Shown: positions 48,401 through 61,215, counted from the stretch's first letter. The stretch: 64,000 nucleotides of DNA from Apostichopus japonicus (GCF_037975245.1 NC_092575.1:11116501-11180500), one strand, 5' to 3'. Translations and numbers: made by a program. The notes: generated by a model not told the origin, from the sequence alone.

Positions 48401-51400
48401 ACTAGAAGATATGACGGGAATCACTTTCCACTGGCACGGTGTAAGACAGATAAGGACGCCCGCTATGGATGGACCTTCTATGATAACCCAATGTCCCATT
48501 CCCTTTGCGACGACATTTACATATTCTTTCCAGGCTACGGAATCAGGGACTTTTTTCTGGCATTCACATATTGGTTCCAATAGAGTTGACGGTCTGGCAG
48601 GTCCTTTGATAGTCCGAAGTATAGTATGTTCGTCTTTTCGGTTTTTTATTACGTTAAATGAAATATTTGAAAGGACAGACTTTGTAGATGTTATCACTGG
48701 GAGCAGTTTCGGTAGACGATTCTTTACCAGAAAATGGGCACGTCTTATGGTATTAAAAAAGGGAAACTACTGAGGTTTTCCACAGAGCCAAGACAGCACG
48801 TTATCCTGTACTCCCCCCCCATCTACACCCCCACCATAACAGGAGTTACTCTACTATTTTAAGTCTCCGTTCATCCATAACTAAGCTATCGTCTGTCGTC
48901 ACTTGTTTATGTGTGTGTGTGTGTGTGTGTGTGTCTGTAAGGATTTCAAGAATCTAAACTGATGTTCGCATAGACTGATAACAAATTCAATGTCTAGTTT
49001 CTAACAATCTCAGGAAATTAGCTTGAACTATATTTCCAGAAAAAAAATTCATTGTTCAGACTTAAGTAGTAGAAATTGCTATACACTAACTACAAAACTA
49101 CCACATTATATGCCCCCTTCTTCTTCTTCTTGGAATTTTAACCCACCCCCTCCTTCTTCTTCTTCTTGGCCTGCAGGAGGACCCACATCAGAACCTTTAC
49201 GATGTAGATGATTCTAGTCACATTTTGTTCTTACAAGATTGGATGAACATAACCCAAAGCACAAATTTCCTCAAATATCTCTTCGATATCGGAGAGAACA
49301 AGCCCGACTTCCTCCTCATCAACGGACAGGGGAAAGGACCTCCCTTCTATCAAGGATTTGATGAACCTTTTTTCACCCCTCGATATGTACTGTACGTGGA
49401 GAGATTCAGACGATACCGTCTTCGGTTAATAAACAATGGGTTTACAGCGTGTCCCCTCCAAGTGACCATAGACAGCCACGAGCTGCTATTGATAGCCGCG
49501 GACGGTCGTCCCATTCAGGCCACCAGTTGCGACGGTATTTTCATGACATCCGGAGAAAGGTTCGATGTGGTCATCCACGCAAATCAAACAATTGGTAACT
49601 ATTGGGTGAGACTTTTAGGGTAAGTGTGCAATTCATTGAAGTAATTTGTCAGAGTTTTAGTTACAAAATACCTGCTCAATTCGCATTGTTACCTCATTAT
49701 GTTCCTTTCTAAAAGTATTTCCCTTATCGAAATATAGAAAAGGAAAATTCTAAGACGAAATATTGTGAGAGCAATCAAAGCGACAATATAAATTAACAAC
49801 TGACTTATATTTGTTTTTGTTTTCCATATTACTCCATAGGCTAGAATACGAATGTTCCACCTGCAAAGAGTTTGCTATATTAAGGTACAAAGGTGCCCCA
49901 GAAACATTCCCACTTTTGCCGGAAAGTCCTACCGCGATGCCGAAGTTAGTAGCAAACGTACCCGATAACCCACCGGTGGAGTTCCCCAACACCTTCAAGT
50001 TTACAGACCTCAGGTCCCTTGGTGAGTACATGTGGTACTCTATATATAAAATTTAGTACTCCAAATGAACACAGAGACAGTTCAAAATAAATTTTTAGGA
50101 AGAGTCCCTGGGAGACAAGTGTCTATAGGAATGCCAAAACTACTACTGAAATAGTGGTGCAAATGGGTGTAAATTTTTTCAACGGTCTACCTACTTTTGA
50201 AAAAAATATTATATAGGGGATCAATTTGATGTGGACATATTACAGTCTGCACCACAATTTCCTTTTGCGATATTAATCGCTCGTTGTTAAAATCGAATTA
50301 GGAGTCAAACAGACACAGTTCAACGAAGGAATAATGAGTTCTAAACGCCAGGCAGTGCATGGGATGGTAGGTGGTGGGGGAGTATTGTTTTCTTTTTTTA
50401 AATTCAATTGGTGGTGGAAGAGAGTTCAGTCTGTAGGGAGGGGGTGGCTTGGTTGTTGGGAGGGTTAGGGTGTAATTTTCAGCATGTGACTTTGATATAA
50501 AGGAAGGTCTTGTCTTGCATGAATAATCAAGCAGCTGTGTGATTTTTTAATTGATATCGCTCTTTGTAATTTCGCATCTTTCAGACCGATTTGATGCCAA
50601 TGTGAACTCGATGAACACACACTATTTGCCACTCGGGTTTTACCAACCTTCAACAAATGACAGCGCATTGCGACTAGATCTGCCTCAAATTAATCATATC
50701 ACCTTTACGTTTCCCCCTGTACCATTGCTATCGCAACATAATGAGGTTGACCAATCCAGCTACTGTGATGACAGAGTTGTCTCGACATGGACCCACTGCC
50801 TTACATCACAATGTACCTGTACGCAAACTCTCTCTGCTCAGTTGAACGAGGTTCGTGCGACAGTATAGCTTAACTTTGGAATCGAGATCAGCATTTCTTG
50901 CCCGAAATAAGTTATTATTTTTTGTATTGTTATAATAACTTATTACAAAATCAATGTTGGAGTGTTAGCTCAGAGGTTAACGCCGGTGTCTTTCAATCTT
51001 AAGGTCCCCGGTTCGAGTCACTCCAAGATCAATGTATGTCGTCCAGTTACAGAGTTGTTAACAATTGACAATTCATAATCATGGACGTTAAATATGAATT
51101 TACCGACTGACTTCGGTCAGCTTGCGGCTTTGATAGGCCGATGATGGCTTCTTCGCGAGTTCCTGCTTGCAGGAGGATCTAAAATACATACAATACAAAA
51201 TCAAACAACAACAGAAAAATGAAGCATTGCTTACTTTTGGTATCTCGTCATTTTAACGATTTCATACGAAATGTCAAAATGTTTAATATTGACTTCTTTT
51301 CAAGTGTAAAACTTGTCATTTTGTTTTCTGGGAAACGTTGAAATGAATTGAAACAACACATAAAAGGTAGATCTCGTCTTTTTAACAATTTTCGGGCAGA

Positions 51401-53261
51401 ATGTTAACTTGTTGACTTTTTTCCATGTTGGTCATTTAAAACCTTTCTGAAAACAATGTTGCAATGACAACTTCTATATTCATTTCGTGATGTCAAAAAT
51501 TTTCTGAAACATATTACATTGTTGACTTTTGTTTTGCCAAGCCTGTAGTTTAACTTGTTCTAGAAAAAGAAATGATGACATGACAACGAATTAACAATTG
51601 TTTGAAAATGTCAACTTTATTAAGGTTAACCATTCTTATGTTGATGGCACTTTTAAGCTGCCGTAAGTTTGTGTTTTCAGCACGTCCTACTTTTGCCTGT
51701 ATTCATATGTTTGCCTACGCTTCACTTCTTCTATTGTATCTCATCGAGGATCCCGTTACAGTGTTTTATATCATATAAGCAAAATGAGTTTTTTAAATAT
51801 TGTAAAAACCACTCTTTCTCGTTTTAATTGATACCAAATTGTACATGCTTGAGCATATGGTTGTGCTTGCAATGCGGGACATCCCACGTAGGCATAAGTC
51901 GTATAATCAGTTTATTATACAGAAATATGAAATGAAAAAAATAAAAAAAGTTCAAGTTTTATCAGAAGCGGATCAATTAATTTTTTAATAAGTGGTTGTG
52001 GCTGTTGGTTCGTTGAAGTTAAACTCCTGTGTAGAGAGGTTTGGAAAATGAAAATTTCAGACGTGAAATGGTGGATTCTGAAGCATAACATACCTTAAGA
52101 ATAATAAGGTGTAGACACACTATTTTGGGGGGGATTGAAATTGGTTCCCTGTCTGGTTATAGTGTTTACTTAAGACTTAAGATATTACAGTTGCGCGCGT
52201 CTTTCTGCTTGTGCGAGTGGTTGCGGTGGGTGTGTGTGGGTGCGGGGAGGGGGGGGGGGTGGGGAATTAACATACATTGTTATCACTTATTATGCGACAT
52301 TTATTGCATACTACTATATAATAGTTCGTCGTCGTCGTTGTCTTTCGAGTGTGGTATTTTGACTTCATTATCCGTTTAACCTAATAACGTATATATTTTC
52401 CTTCAGACGGTCGAGATTTTTCTCTACAACCAAGTTGACGACATTTCGTGTCATCCAATGCACTTTCATGGCTATAGTGTTCGCATTGTAGGTATGGGCA
52501 AGATAAAGTCAGAGCACATGCCACCGTCAGAAGTCCGTGAAAGAGACCAGGACGGGGAGTTTCCCCGTCTCGAGACCAATTACGCTCCTATGAAGGACAC
52601 ATTCTGCGTTTCCTTTCAATCGTACGTCATTCTGCAGTTTGTGGCAGACAATCCTGGCTGGTGGTTCGTTCATTGTCATCTCGACTTTCATAGTTTAGTA
52701 AGTATAAAACTATCGAATATTCCAAAGCGTTTTCTAATTGTTCGATACAATATGATAATTTTCTTTTCTTTTTTATGTAATCATATTGACTATCTATATC
52801 GGGGTTTCATCATCATTATAGGGTGTACGATGTGTGTAAGATACATGGCTCAGTATAGATATAATCTCATGTTGACATCGTATTGCCACTTCAAAACAAT
52901 TACGGATCCCACGATTTCTCAGTATAAGGTGGCCGGGAGGCCGGTAGTTACTAAAATATTACTGCAAAAAATGTCCAATGAATATTGACAACATCGGTGA
53001 AAAGTCTTTCTTGGGTAATCGTCAAACTTTAATCGCAATTTCATAGAAGAACGTTGTATTAGTATGTTAGTATTATTGCCACAAGAAATTTCAGAGGAGA
53101 AGACCGGGTCCTCCCAACTCCCTGGTTCCCCCTCTTATAATGATTGTATTTGATTTCTTCACCAGATGGGGATGGCGATGGTCATTGTTGTTGGTACGGA
53201 TGATGATATCAAGGATTTAATACCTGAGCATTTCCCTCGCTGTCACAATTTCCAACCGTGA
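33973..53261 (+). CDS. Membrane-anchored laccase-like multicopper oxidase (MCO-B), 9 exons
   Basis: Exons 33973-34133, 45489-45586, 47257-47486, 48360-48623, 49177-49619, 49840-50021, 50585-50850, 52407-52697 and 53166-53261 join in phase to give 676 aa. The anchor exon begins MTDDDSGQSLLGGKTGNKTE and has one membrane segment (about residues 27-49) after SKIIK, predicting type II topology. A stalk exon follows (ENTIGEIIDQIIPLLEVP), then the Cys-rich module (CDRTC, CGNC) and VNREVPGPKII. Copper ligands are complete: HWHG (187/189), HSH (231/233), HPMHFHG (564/567/569), and HCH (637-639) with His643 and Met648. Exons 4 (264 nt) and 6 (182 nt) equal those of MCO-A in length, and all intron phases agree. 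The donor after exon 7 (gttcgt) is weak. Intron 1 (34134-45488) is 11.4 kb and full of transposons. AATAAA at 53843-53848 may end the transcript. The substrate is unknown. Confidence 0.93.
35656..36855. mobile_element. Non-autonomous hAT element in MCO-B intron 1
   Basis: Ends CAGTGGCGTCGCCA (left) and CAGTGGCGTCACCA (complement of right) match at 13 of 14 bases. A perfect 8-bp duplication GTTACCAG flanks it at 35648-35655 and 36856-36863 and fits nTnnnnAn. The 1.2-kb inside carries C/G runs near both ends and no transposase. Short open frames inside are not recognisable. Confidence 0.9.
37285..37665. repeat. About 200-bp direct repeat with TTTGGACAT motifs
   Basis: Two diverged direct copies (about 37285-37485 and 37486-37665) share AATGGCGT-like starts, GAAGTTAGCAGTTA and runs of TATTATTTTGGACATGCTCAT-like units about 25 bp long. 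The origin is unknown. Confidence 0.6.
38005..38420. repeat. Dispersed repeat related to 19697-20063
   Basis: Shares GCAAGGTT, one base, then TGCTAATAAA, and a flanking A-rich segment, with the complement of 19.75-19.98 kb. A shorter related patch occurs near 52.0-52.1 kb (a CGTGAAATGGTGGATTCTG-like core). The ends are not defined. Confidence 0.4.
39091..43645. mobile_element. Decayed 4.5-kb DNA transposon with ~300-bp inverted ends
   Basis: The left end starts CAGTGTTGCAGTCAAGTA and the right end reads, complemented, CAGTCGTTTAGCAGTACTCG. Both carry clusters of GAGTACT motifs. Deeper in, GTAGGCCATCAGCTGAA (39333-39349) and GTTTCGTTCCAGCAAC (39374-39389) recur exactly inverted at 43407-43423 and 43376-43391, in mirrored order. 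The left end closely matches the right end of 9768-10446, which has an 8-bp duplication, so hAT affinity is likely. I did not find a clean duplication here. The inside holds the broken gene at 41182-43115. Confidence 0.7.
41182..43115 (-). pseudogene. Broken cysteine-rich (CXC-type) gene inside the 4.5-kb element
   Basis: Minus-strand pieces in order. 43115-42630: MAAPTGASQS start, then NKRWTKVTSCAKDW and, in another frame, FHAKCYRRFIDSK and a coiled-coil KIEETKQKLW, ending at donor GGAG|gtaagc. 41955-41803: RQAAERKKDELRLHE, and in a shifted frame CVAIEVRYH. 41530-41182: SLPPTKDALIQHVKRCTNQ, a Cys-rich tail (CVSSSCRVGKCLKGRCS, then after an in-frame TGA, LPCTDLCKYRNCSN) and an acidic C-terminus. 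At least two frameshifts, a premature stop and lost middle exons show decay. I recall this layout from large anonymous gene families in marine invertebrates. The function is unknown; it could be the element's own gene or a captured one. Confidence 0.65.
44590..45190 (-). pseudogene. Tx1/L1-like LINE ORF2 C-terminal fragment
   Basis: The minus strand encodes two recognisable stretches separated by frame breaks. KPLTCDRFKAKLHIDC followed by GLISCIPKEWRR resembles the region after the reverse transcriptase. FQFKFLHRITATNKLLTLMG followed by SLCSFCNVQVESLEYLFWEC resembles the zf-RVT cysteine motif near the C-terminus of ORF2. Frameshifts and stops make it a dead copy. It lies in intron 1 of MCO-B, antisense to the gene. 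Confidence 0.7.
50955..51194 (+). mobile_element. tRNA-derived SINE, copy 1
   Basis: The head is tRNA-like: GGAGTGTTAGCTCAGAGGTT with box A, GGTTCGAGTC as box B, and a 3' CACTCCA that pairs with the 5' end. A shared body and an A/T-rich ATACATAC-type tail follow. A 10-bp duplication ACAAAATCAA (50945-50954 and 51195-51204) marks LINE-driven insertion. It lies in intron 7 of MCO-B. It is not a functional tRNA gene: the anticodon arm is disrupted and the body continues past the tRNA part. Confidence 0.88.
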
Positions 53262-55149
53262 GACACAAAGGAACCATTCAGTGCAAGTGATCACATCACT
53301 ACCACCCCCCCTCCCCGTCCCGAACCCCCTTGTCTTAGTTCTCCCATGTATTTCTCAATTTCCTTGGTAAAAGTTCCTCTTTTGTTCTTTCTTTTGTTCA
53401 TTCCTCTTAATAGCTGTAGATTAAATTTGATTGATAAGCTGTCCGTTAAGTATGTGACGTCATCGTTTAAGTGGGTCTAAATTGCGAATGGTCACCAATA
53501 GGAATGGGAAGTAATTAAACAAACCATATGACCAACATGGACTTGTGTACCCACTTGCATTCCGCCTTTTCGTTGGGCTTGATTGATAAACGGCTGGTAG
53601 CTAAAGCAGCGGTGGTTCATGTTGGTTATGTAAATGGCCAGTATACAGTACATGCGACACCCTCAATATGATATAGTAACATTCACTCGGTGTTCTCGTA
53701 AGACTGATTTGTCAGAACTCATTCTCTACTCACGGCTGCAAGTTATTACTAAGACTCTCTGAATGACTAGATTGAAAATACTATGAGATTATGATGAAAA
53801 TATTGACTCACTTGGAAATTGTTACTTGTTCTAAATCGCATAAATAAAGCTGCGTATGGAAGATTTCTATAGTTACTGAATTAATACATGCATGTTGGTT
53901 TCGTTTGCTAGTACTACTAAATTAAACTATCCAGTGTACACAGATCCATCTATATAGACAAGGCTCCATCCTATGACAATAGGAAGGCTTAGTGTCGTCG
54001 AGGAAAACTCGTCAAAAAGACCTCCCCTCCCCCCCCCCCCCATCTGTATGTACGCATTCAAACACTGCTGACTATTCACGTCAACAGAGTATTTGCATAG
54101 TTTGGAACTTAATTGCCACTAAGCCCACTTTTCACCTCCCGTTAATACCACGATGGCCGTGTTTATTCCATTTCAATGGTCCCATCCTCTTTATCCACTC
54201 TCAAGTACATCTTCGGCGATTACTTTATTGCTAGGGCCTACATCATACTTTGCATAGTACATAAAAGTTTTTTTTTTCATCATCTCATTTCTTCAAAATT
54301 TGTGATTGGGTGGTACAAAGGTGAATTAAATAAACAATAATCATGGTTATTCTTTACAACAAAATTATAATGTATAAATAATAGAGTATAGGGACAATGA
54401 ATACGAAAAACGTTAACCTTGCATAAAATAGTTCCCAAAAGTATTATTAAAAGAAATCATTTTAACTTCATTGTTCTTTTCTTTAAGATATCCTCTTCTA
54501 CTTTTAATAAGAACTTAAACTTATTAGCAAAATTGTGGATAGTTAGGTTTAGAAATGTCTAATTTACAATTAAATATATAATATGTTGCATGCAGTATAA
54601 CAAAATTGAATGGATGTCTTAAGTCGTCGATTAACCCAAAATGATTTGTTTATTTTTTGCTGTATTTTTCTTATGATTGTGATAAAGTAATAAACTGGCT
54701 AGTGCCATGATTTAGGCTTTAACTATGCATACTCATTATTAATATTATGGATAGAGGGCTATATGACTGTTAAGGCAGCTGTTGCATGTTGGATTGTATG
54801 CATACAGACTATCTTTGACTATATAGTAATCCTAATATTATATCCTTTTTACGGGAAATTAGAATTCTTATCTCCAAAGTGAATGCTAACCGGATTTCAA
54901 CTAAATCTCTGAAGTCTCTAACACCACTTGTACTTTCCTTGTTTTCATTTCGAAATAAACAAATAATCAGCATTTTGTCACCTTATTTCGCGTCTCGTCT
55001 CAGCTTTGCGCGGCTTTGCCCTAAATGATAATTACTGGTACTGCTACGAAACAATCCCTCCTGGGGCACTATAGTGCGCCACATCTACGTGTCCCCCCGG
55101 GGGGGGGGACTTCCTATAGAGGGTCAGTGCAGCTACAAACAGGCGCATG
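53262..55149. other. 3' flank of MCO-B, no gene seen
   Basis: AATAAA at 53843-53848 is the best candidate poly(A) signal for MCO-B. The remainder is AT-rich with C-runs at 53311 and 54028 and no recognisable exon. Confidence 0.5.
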
Positions 55150-55555
55150 CAGCCATATTGACAGGTTACCTCGCAAGTCCCCATTTATACATCTGCCTGG
55201 GTGAAGAGAGGCAATAGAGATCAAGTGCCTCGTGAAGGACACAAGACAAGATAAGATCAACTTTATGAAACCCCACAAAGGGTATACTGAATGCTCGCAT
55301 AAAAGCAGTATTATACAAATACAAATATACTAAAGAGGTAAAAAGGTGGCAAGAACAAATAAACAAAGCAGGGCATATATAAAAATTGCACAGTGACAAA
55401 TTAGCTTTTAAAACTTAAACTATGAAGTTTTATACATTGGGGAATAAAAGAAGAGGGGTGCCTATTTTTAACGTAATGACATGATCAGAACTCGAACATG
55501 CAAACCTTAGATCTCGAGTCCCACTGCATTAACCACTTAACCACAACTCTGACTG
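55150..55555 (-). mobile_element. tRNA-derived SINE remnant
   Basis: On the minus strand a tRNA-like head (GTGGTTAAGTGGTTAATGCA, then GTTCGAGTT as box B) lies at about 55555-55485. Toward 55150 a body includes TTCACGAGGCACTTGATCTC and CACCCAGGCAGATGTATAAA, wording that recurs in marine invertebrate SINEs as I recall them. An AT-rich stretch separates the two parts. It is a different family from the copies at 50955 and 58219. Confidence 0.45.
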
Positions 55556-58218
55556 TCTCTCTCTCTCTCTTACATATGCACTCCCAGAATATCACCAAAT
55601 TTTGAAATGTTCATATCTTATCTTTGTGATATAGGCTATGTGTGTGTTATGATATGATGTGTGTATGACCTATAAATAGGCAGGTAATATCCGGTAACTG
55701 TTTTTCAACAACTGACATATCAGAGGAAATTCTTTTTTCAGACTAACCCAGATCACATAGATAAGATTGTTGCTATTTTAGGCCTTCAATGGATGGTAGT
55801 ATTAAATTTACATGAAGTATTAGCGTGAGAAAAGAAACTGAAAGAAAGAATTCAAAATCATTTCATAAATAACGAAAGAAGGGGATTGCAAGTTGCTCTA
55901 TAAACGCGAATAGTGCAGGAGAGAGTATGGATCATCTCCCGTAACCACATAATCAAAATGCATTGAGGTATCGATGACTTCATTGCACTATAGGCTTTTG
56001 ATTGTTAGTAACTAGAACTAGCTGTACAATAGAAATGGCACAAACCATCATTTTGATACAATTACATTATTGCATGATAAACACAGGTCAGTCTACTGTA
56101 CGTGGCAATACACACCTCCACCAAAGACAGTAGGGATCTTGCACTCAATGTTATGAAACCATGCACACCAAGTATGAGAGGTGTATCCACAATTCCCATC
56201 GTTAGATATCACGTAAAAGGATTTTAAGAGTTTGACCTCTGGTGACATCAAATGAGGTTGACCTCACAAGCAACAGGACTCTTGTACGCAATATGGCAAA
56301 TCCATATACCATGAATAAAAAGTATCCATGATTTCTACCATGAGAAATCATGTTTTCAAGGTTTTCAGGCCTCGACAAATATTTTTAAAGTACTCGATTT
56401 GGCGACCGTGACTAAAAATCTACTCGCAAAATTTCACTCGCCACTGCACTTAGGCAGATACATGGTGCTACGTAATTACACATTGGAAAACTATGTTTCT
56501 GTGCAGTATGACGTTTAAACTTTCTTCCACCAAACGTAAGTGTTGAACAAAGTAAAACATGTCACAGAATCATAAATAAGCAGCTAGGCTACTGTAATGT
56601 CTCAAATAAATAAAAATAAAACAACTGCAAAAATACCAATTACTCCATTACACTGCCTAATATCAAAGCGATCTTTAACTCAATGAAAATCTGAGGTTGT
56701 AACAGCCTCTACCTCCAATAAAACCTAGCAGCAACAATAGCAAACTTGTCTCAAACTCCTTAAATTGTTGTATAATTTGCGAATTATGACTAATAGCCAG
56801 TAAGCAAAGGCCGTAAGAATAATTTAGGAGATGTTTTGCCATCTAAAGTGTATTGGTATTCTGACTGTTATTGTTAACGTTGTTGTGTTAACGAACCCAA
56901 CTTTACCTCTTGCTGGCCTAGACTACATAACATTGCCAATATGCCTATAGCCAGGTTTGTTCGAGTTGCCCCTTTCACAAACGTGACGAAAGACGAACAT
57001 TACTTTCAAGGTGTAGCTAATCCAGACACAGCTCGTGAACAACTCACTGCCAAACTAAGACCGTTTTACACAACTAATTCGCATTGAGTTTGATCATATT
57101 CAAAAATCTAACTAGGCGACAGTTAAGTTTCGTCATTTCTCCAACGAAAACTACATCCAAACCTGATTTTTTAATTTGGCAGTAAATCTCGACAACTGTG
57201 AAGTACTACGGAAACTTCCAATAGCACCGATGTACAACTGAGTACAACTATTTGCACGCAATGTATTAGCGAAATAGGCAATTTATCGACGTACTAAAGC
57301 CTATGAGACTTCGTTCGCAAAAATTTATTTGATTCTATACGGAAGCCCACAAGGTAATGTCCAATTTCCAACAGCCTCCTATTCTTATGTTATTTACTGG
57401 GCTGGTCGGTGGGAGATACGGTAGATATGAAACAAGGTTTCCACAACTACATACTTAATATGATATTGGTCCAAGTTTCCCTTCTTGAGATATCGTGTTG
57501 ACAAGGTTTTACTATTTGGCCCCTGGTGACCCCAACTGACCTTTGACCTCCCCACAAAACAATAGGGTTCTTCTACTCAATGTGGTTCTCCTACTCACGA
57601 AATATGAGATCGTCCAAGCTTGTCCAAGCTTGAGATGTCGTGTTTACAAGCTAAGCGTCACACACACACACGTAAATACACTCTCCGCCTGCATTAGTGC
57701 ATAGGTTACGATTACCATCGAAACCAAAAAGGGAGAGAGGAGAGGAGAGAGTTGAGAGGTGGAGAGAGAGAGAAGGAAAGAGGCGGAGGCAGCTGCATGG
57801 CCGCGCGTTTTTTGGTCCGTTTGATCCAGAAAATGCGCTGACGAGCATCAGTGGAGAGAGCTGCAACAAATGATGTTCTTCCTCTAAATGTCTTCCTAGT
57901 AGTCTGTGACTACATAAAATTTCAAATTCGACCCCAAAAAGGGTTTTCTTCAATCGGTGCCGGTCTTCTTAGAACTCTGTAAACGCCATTTTGAGAAAGT
58001 ACATATAAACTTAAAGAAACAAAAATTTGAAGAACAAATGGTATTTTCTTTATAACTTTGTTATAACTTAGTATGCTTTCTTAATTCATTGAAATGCTTG
58101 TTTTCTGAAATGGAGATGGTTACTGATGCTAAAATATCCAATCTATTAACATGACATATTGTTGGTATTTGCTTCAGTGTAAACACTGTTAACATTTTAC
58201 CTTGAAAATATAAGAAAG
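55556..58218. other. Intergenic, no gene seen
   Basis: No exon or RNA gene is recognised. There is a GA-rich run at 57728-57785. Near 57614 there is a short duplicated CGTCCAAGCTTGTCCAAGCTT. The open frame 57651-57953 on the minus strand is CT-biased with no domain. Confidence 0.4.
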
Positions 58219-58486
58219 TGGAGTGTTAGCTCAGTGGTTAACGCCGGTGCATTTCAATCATAAGGTCCCGAGTTCGAGTCACTCCAAGATTAATGAATGT
58301 CGTCCAGTTACAGAGTTGTTGACAATTGACATTTCATAATTATGGTCGTTAAGTATTAATCTAAGATACTGACTTGTGTCAGCTTGCGGCTTTGATAAGC
58401 CAATGATGGCTTCTTCGCGAGTTCCTGCTTGTAGGAGAATTTAAATACATATATACAAACATACATACATACATACATACAAACAT
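58219..58486 (+). mobile_element. tRNA-derived SINE, copy 2
   Basis: Same family as 50955-51194: GGAGTGTTAGCTCAGTGGTT head, GTTCGAGTCACTCCA, then the same body (GTCGTCCAGTTACAGAGTTG, CAGCTTGCGGCTTTGATAAG, GATGGCTTCTTCGCGAGTTC). It ends in an expanded CATA tail. I found no clear target duplication. Confidence 0.85.
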
Positions 58487-59789
58487 AATAAAGACAAAGA
58501 AAAAGTAAAAAATGTTCCATATCGTAGTGGCACTGTGACATCACAGATTTAAAAAACTAACAGCTTACATAAATGACTTTTAAACAGACATATCTCCCAA
58601 ATAAAACATTGTATTTTCTTAGGTATTTTGGGGAGTTGGTCATCACAAATTTCTCTGTCATATATGCCAAGGATTGAAATTGGGGTTTGTTACCCCTTGA
58701 AGTTTACTTTATTTTATCTTTATCAAGCTTACTAATGTGAAAGTTTCCGGTCAACCAAATGTGGAAATTGTAACGAAATGTATTAAAGAAAAATGAAAAA
58801 TACTCTTGGTCTTCTTTATAATATTTATCTCACTTATTCCAGGAGAAAACTAACATATCTAAAAAAAAAAAGAGATGCATCTTGATGAAATTCGTCATAA
58901 AAATAACTTTGACAGCTAATCAACGTTCCTAATGTTTCAAGTTTCCAAGATACATAAACAATAAGATTATGCTGGGAAAGTAAAACTTACATATAAAGTT
59001 TATGATATCACAAACACAACCTACTGGGGATCACTGAAGGGAAGAATCCAGGGTTAACAACCCGAAATACAGTCCATTTAATCAATTATACCTTAAACTA
59101 ACGGACAGGGTATCGATATTTCGATAACTTACTTATACGATTACCACATTGGCAAGTTAAAGAACAAGGAAAATACTTTAAATGCAACTTTGTCTCAGAA
59201 TTGAAGAGCAGACATACGAATGATTTTTCGACCGACCCCCACCCCGCGCCCCTCCCCCACGAATTATGTTTGATTAATAATTAAGCTTTATCATTAAATA
59301 TATTTGGGGTTAAAATTAATCTTATTTAATTTTCATATAAATTCATGCCACGGCAGCTTTCAACTGGCTTTGTTTTTTTGTGTAGTTAACTTCTGCAGGT
59401 GCCGCAATACCCTCTAAAATGTTGAAACACTCCAAGGCACAATGAAGTTACTCATGTATTATAATCCATCTTGAAACAATGAAATTGTAATTATTTACGG
59501 TAACTGATTGCGTTCTTTGCCATTCCTGTTTTTGATCTTTATCTTAAAAAGTACGAAATATTTCTATTCAAATATTTGTTGAATTACCATATTGCAACAA
59601 TTAGAAGGATAAATTTAAAATGTTTTCTCTTCATATTAAAACGGAAATACTGAAAAACAGCTCTATTAACATTAAATTAAATTTGCAATGAAACCTGCCC
59701 AGTTTTCAGTTAAAACTACCCTTATTTGTTTGAGATATTATGATATTTAATATTATATAAAGGGAAAATCAGGAAGTCAAAAGGATATG
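58487..59789. other. Intergenic, no gene seen
   Basis: AT-rich sequence with no recognisable exon or repeat family. There is a short C-rich patch near 59236-59260. Confidence 0.4.
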
Positions 59790-61215
59790 TTCAAGATATT
59801 AAATGAACTTCTCAAAAGAACTAAGGAAAAGCCTCTTCCTCATCATTCCTCTTCACTTGATTTGGCTTCCCCATTTTGAAATATTCTTCCGCGACAAAAT
59901 AACCAAGATCCACACCCATTTGTCATCTCTCAGATATAGCTCCATTGAACTCTGATGAGGATCCTCCTTGTAAATTATCTTTCAAAGAATTTGATATGGT
60001 TTCAAGTGGAACTTTGATGAAATGTTGCATAGCGCCACCCAAATCCAGTAGTCTAGATCCCATTCCAACATGCCTACTGAAAGTCTGTATGGAAGTCATC
60101 ACTCCTTTTCACACCATACTCGTGAACAAATCTCACAGACTGGTCTTGATCCTGAATTGCTCAAGGAAGCGGTTATGACTCCTTTGATAGAGAAGAACAA
60201 TCTGGAACCAACTCTAGGAAACTGAAGACCAGTTTCTAATCTGGATTTTGTGTCAAAACTGATAGAACGAATGGCAGCTATCCAATTAAAGAACTATCTA
60301 TCTACTAACAACTTGTTAGGACCCTTTCAATCAGCATATCATTCATGCCACAGCGCTGAGACGGCCCTACTACGTGTCAAAGGTGTCATTCTAACATCAA
60401 TAGATCAAGGGTCTGTGGTTATTCTGATGTTACTTGATTTAAGTGCAGCTTTTGACACAGTGAACCATCAAAATTACTAAATCGCCTCGAACACAGGTTT
60501 GGCATCAGCGGGATCGTTCTTAAATGGTTTAGGTCATACCTCACCAACAGAACTCAGTCAGTATGTGTAAATGGAGCAACATCTGAGAAGCTGCCTCTGT
60601 TGAGTGGAGTTCCCCAAGACTCAGTACTGGGACCAGTTATCTTCACTATATACACATCTCCTCTAGGTGTTATCATTGATACGCATCAGCTAAAGTATCA
60701 TATGTACGCTGATGACACTCAGCTTTACCTCACCATTGATCCAAAACTAACAGATCCAATCGAGGGCGTTCATACTAAAGGTCCAATCTTGCATCTAGAT
60801 GATATTCAGTCAGGGATGACCCACAATCACCTATCAAACTGAACATACTGAAGTCTTGATTTGTGACAGAAAACAACAAGCAGCAAAACTGCATGTAACA
60901 CAACTAAGCATCAGTCAATGCAACATAAATATTGTCGATAAAACCTCAGTCTGCAATCTTGGAGTAAGAATTGATCCTGAACTCAATATGGATGAACACA
61001 TAAAACACATTTGTAAATCAACTTATTTTCATTTGCGCAACATCAGCAAGATTAGAAGATATCTGACTAGACAAGCAACTGAATAGTTGGTGCATACCCT
61101 GATAACATATCGACTTGACTACGGTAATTCTTTGCCCTATGGAATTACAAATGCACAAATGAATTGACTGCATCGAATTCATAACACCGCCGCACGAATA
61201 GTGACAAAAACTCCT
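59790..61215 (+). pseudogene. CR1/L2-like LINE reverse transcriptase remnant
   Basis: Reverse transcriptase motifs run in order along the plus strand in several frames: KSSSLDPIPTCLLK, SKLIERMAAIQL, FQSAYHSCHSAETALLRVK, LLDLSAAFDTVNH, GVPQDSVLGPVIF, YADDTQLYL (catalytic YADD near 60705), NLGVRIDPELNMDEHIKHIC and RNISKIRRYLTR. Stops and frameshifts separate them, and the ends are truncated (5' before the thumbless RT start, 3' after HNTAARIVTKTPKLSH). It is a dead non-LTR element of the CR1/L2 group by motif wording. No endonuclease domain is seen. Confidence 0.85.

Noticed and set aside
50959-51025. tRNA gene
   Set aside because: The anticodon arm is not a proper tRNA arm. The sequence continues into a shared SINE body, and a target duplication flanks the whole unit. 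The same holds for 58220.
57651-57953. 100-aa minus-strand open frame
   Set aside because: CT-biased composition, no recognisable domain, and no splice or homology support.
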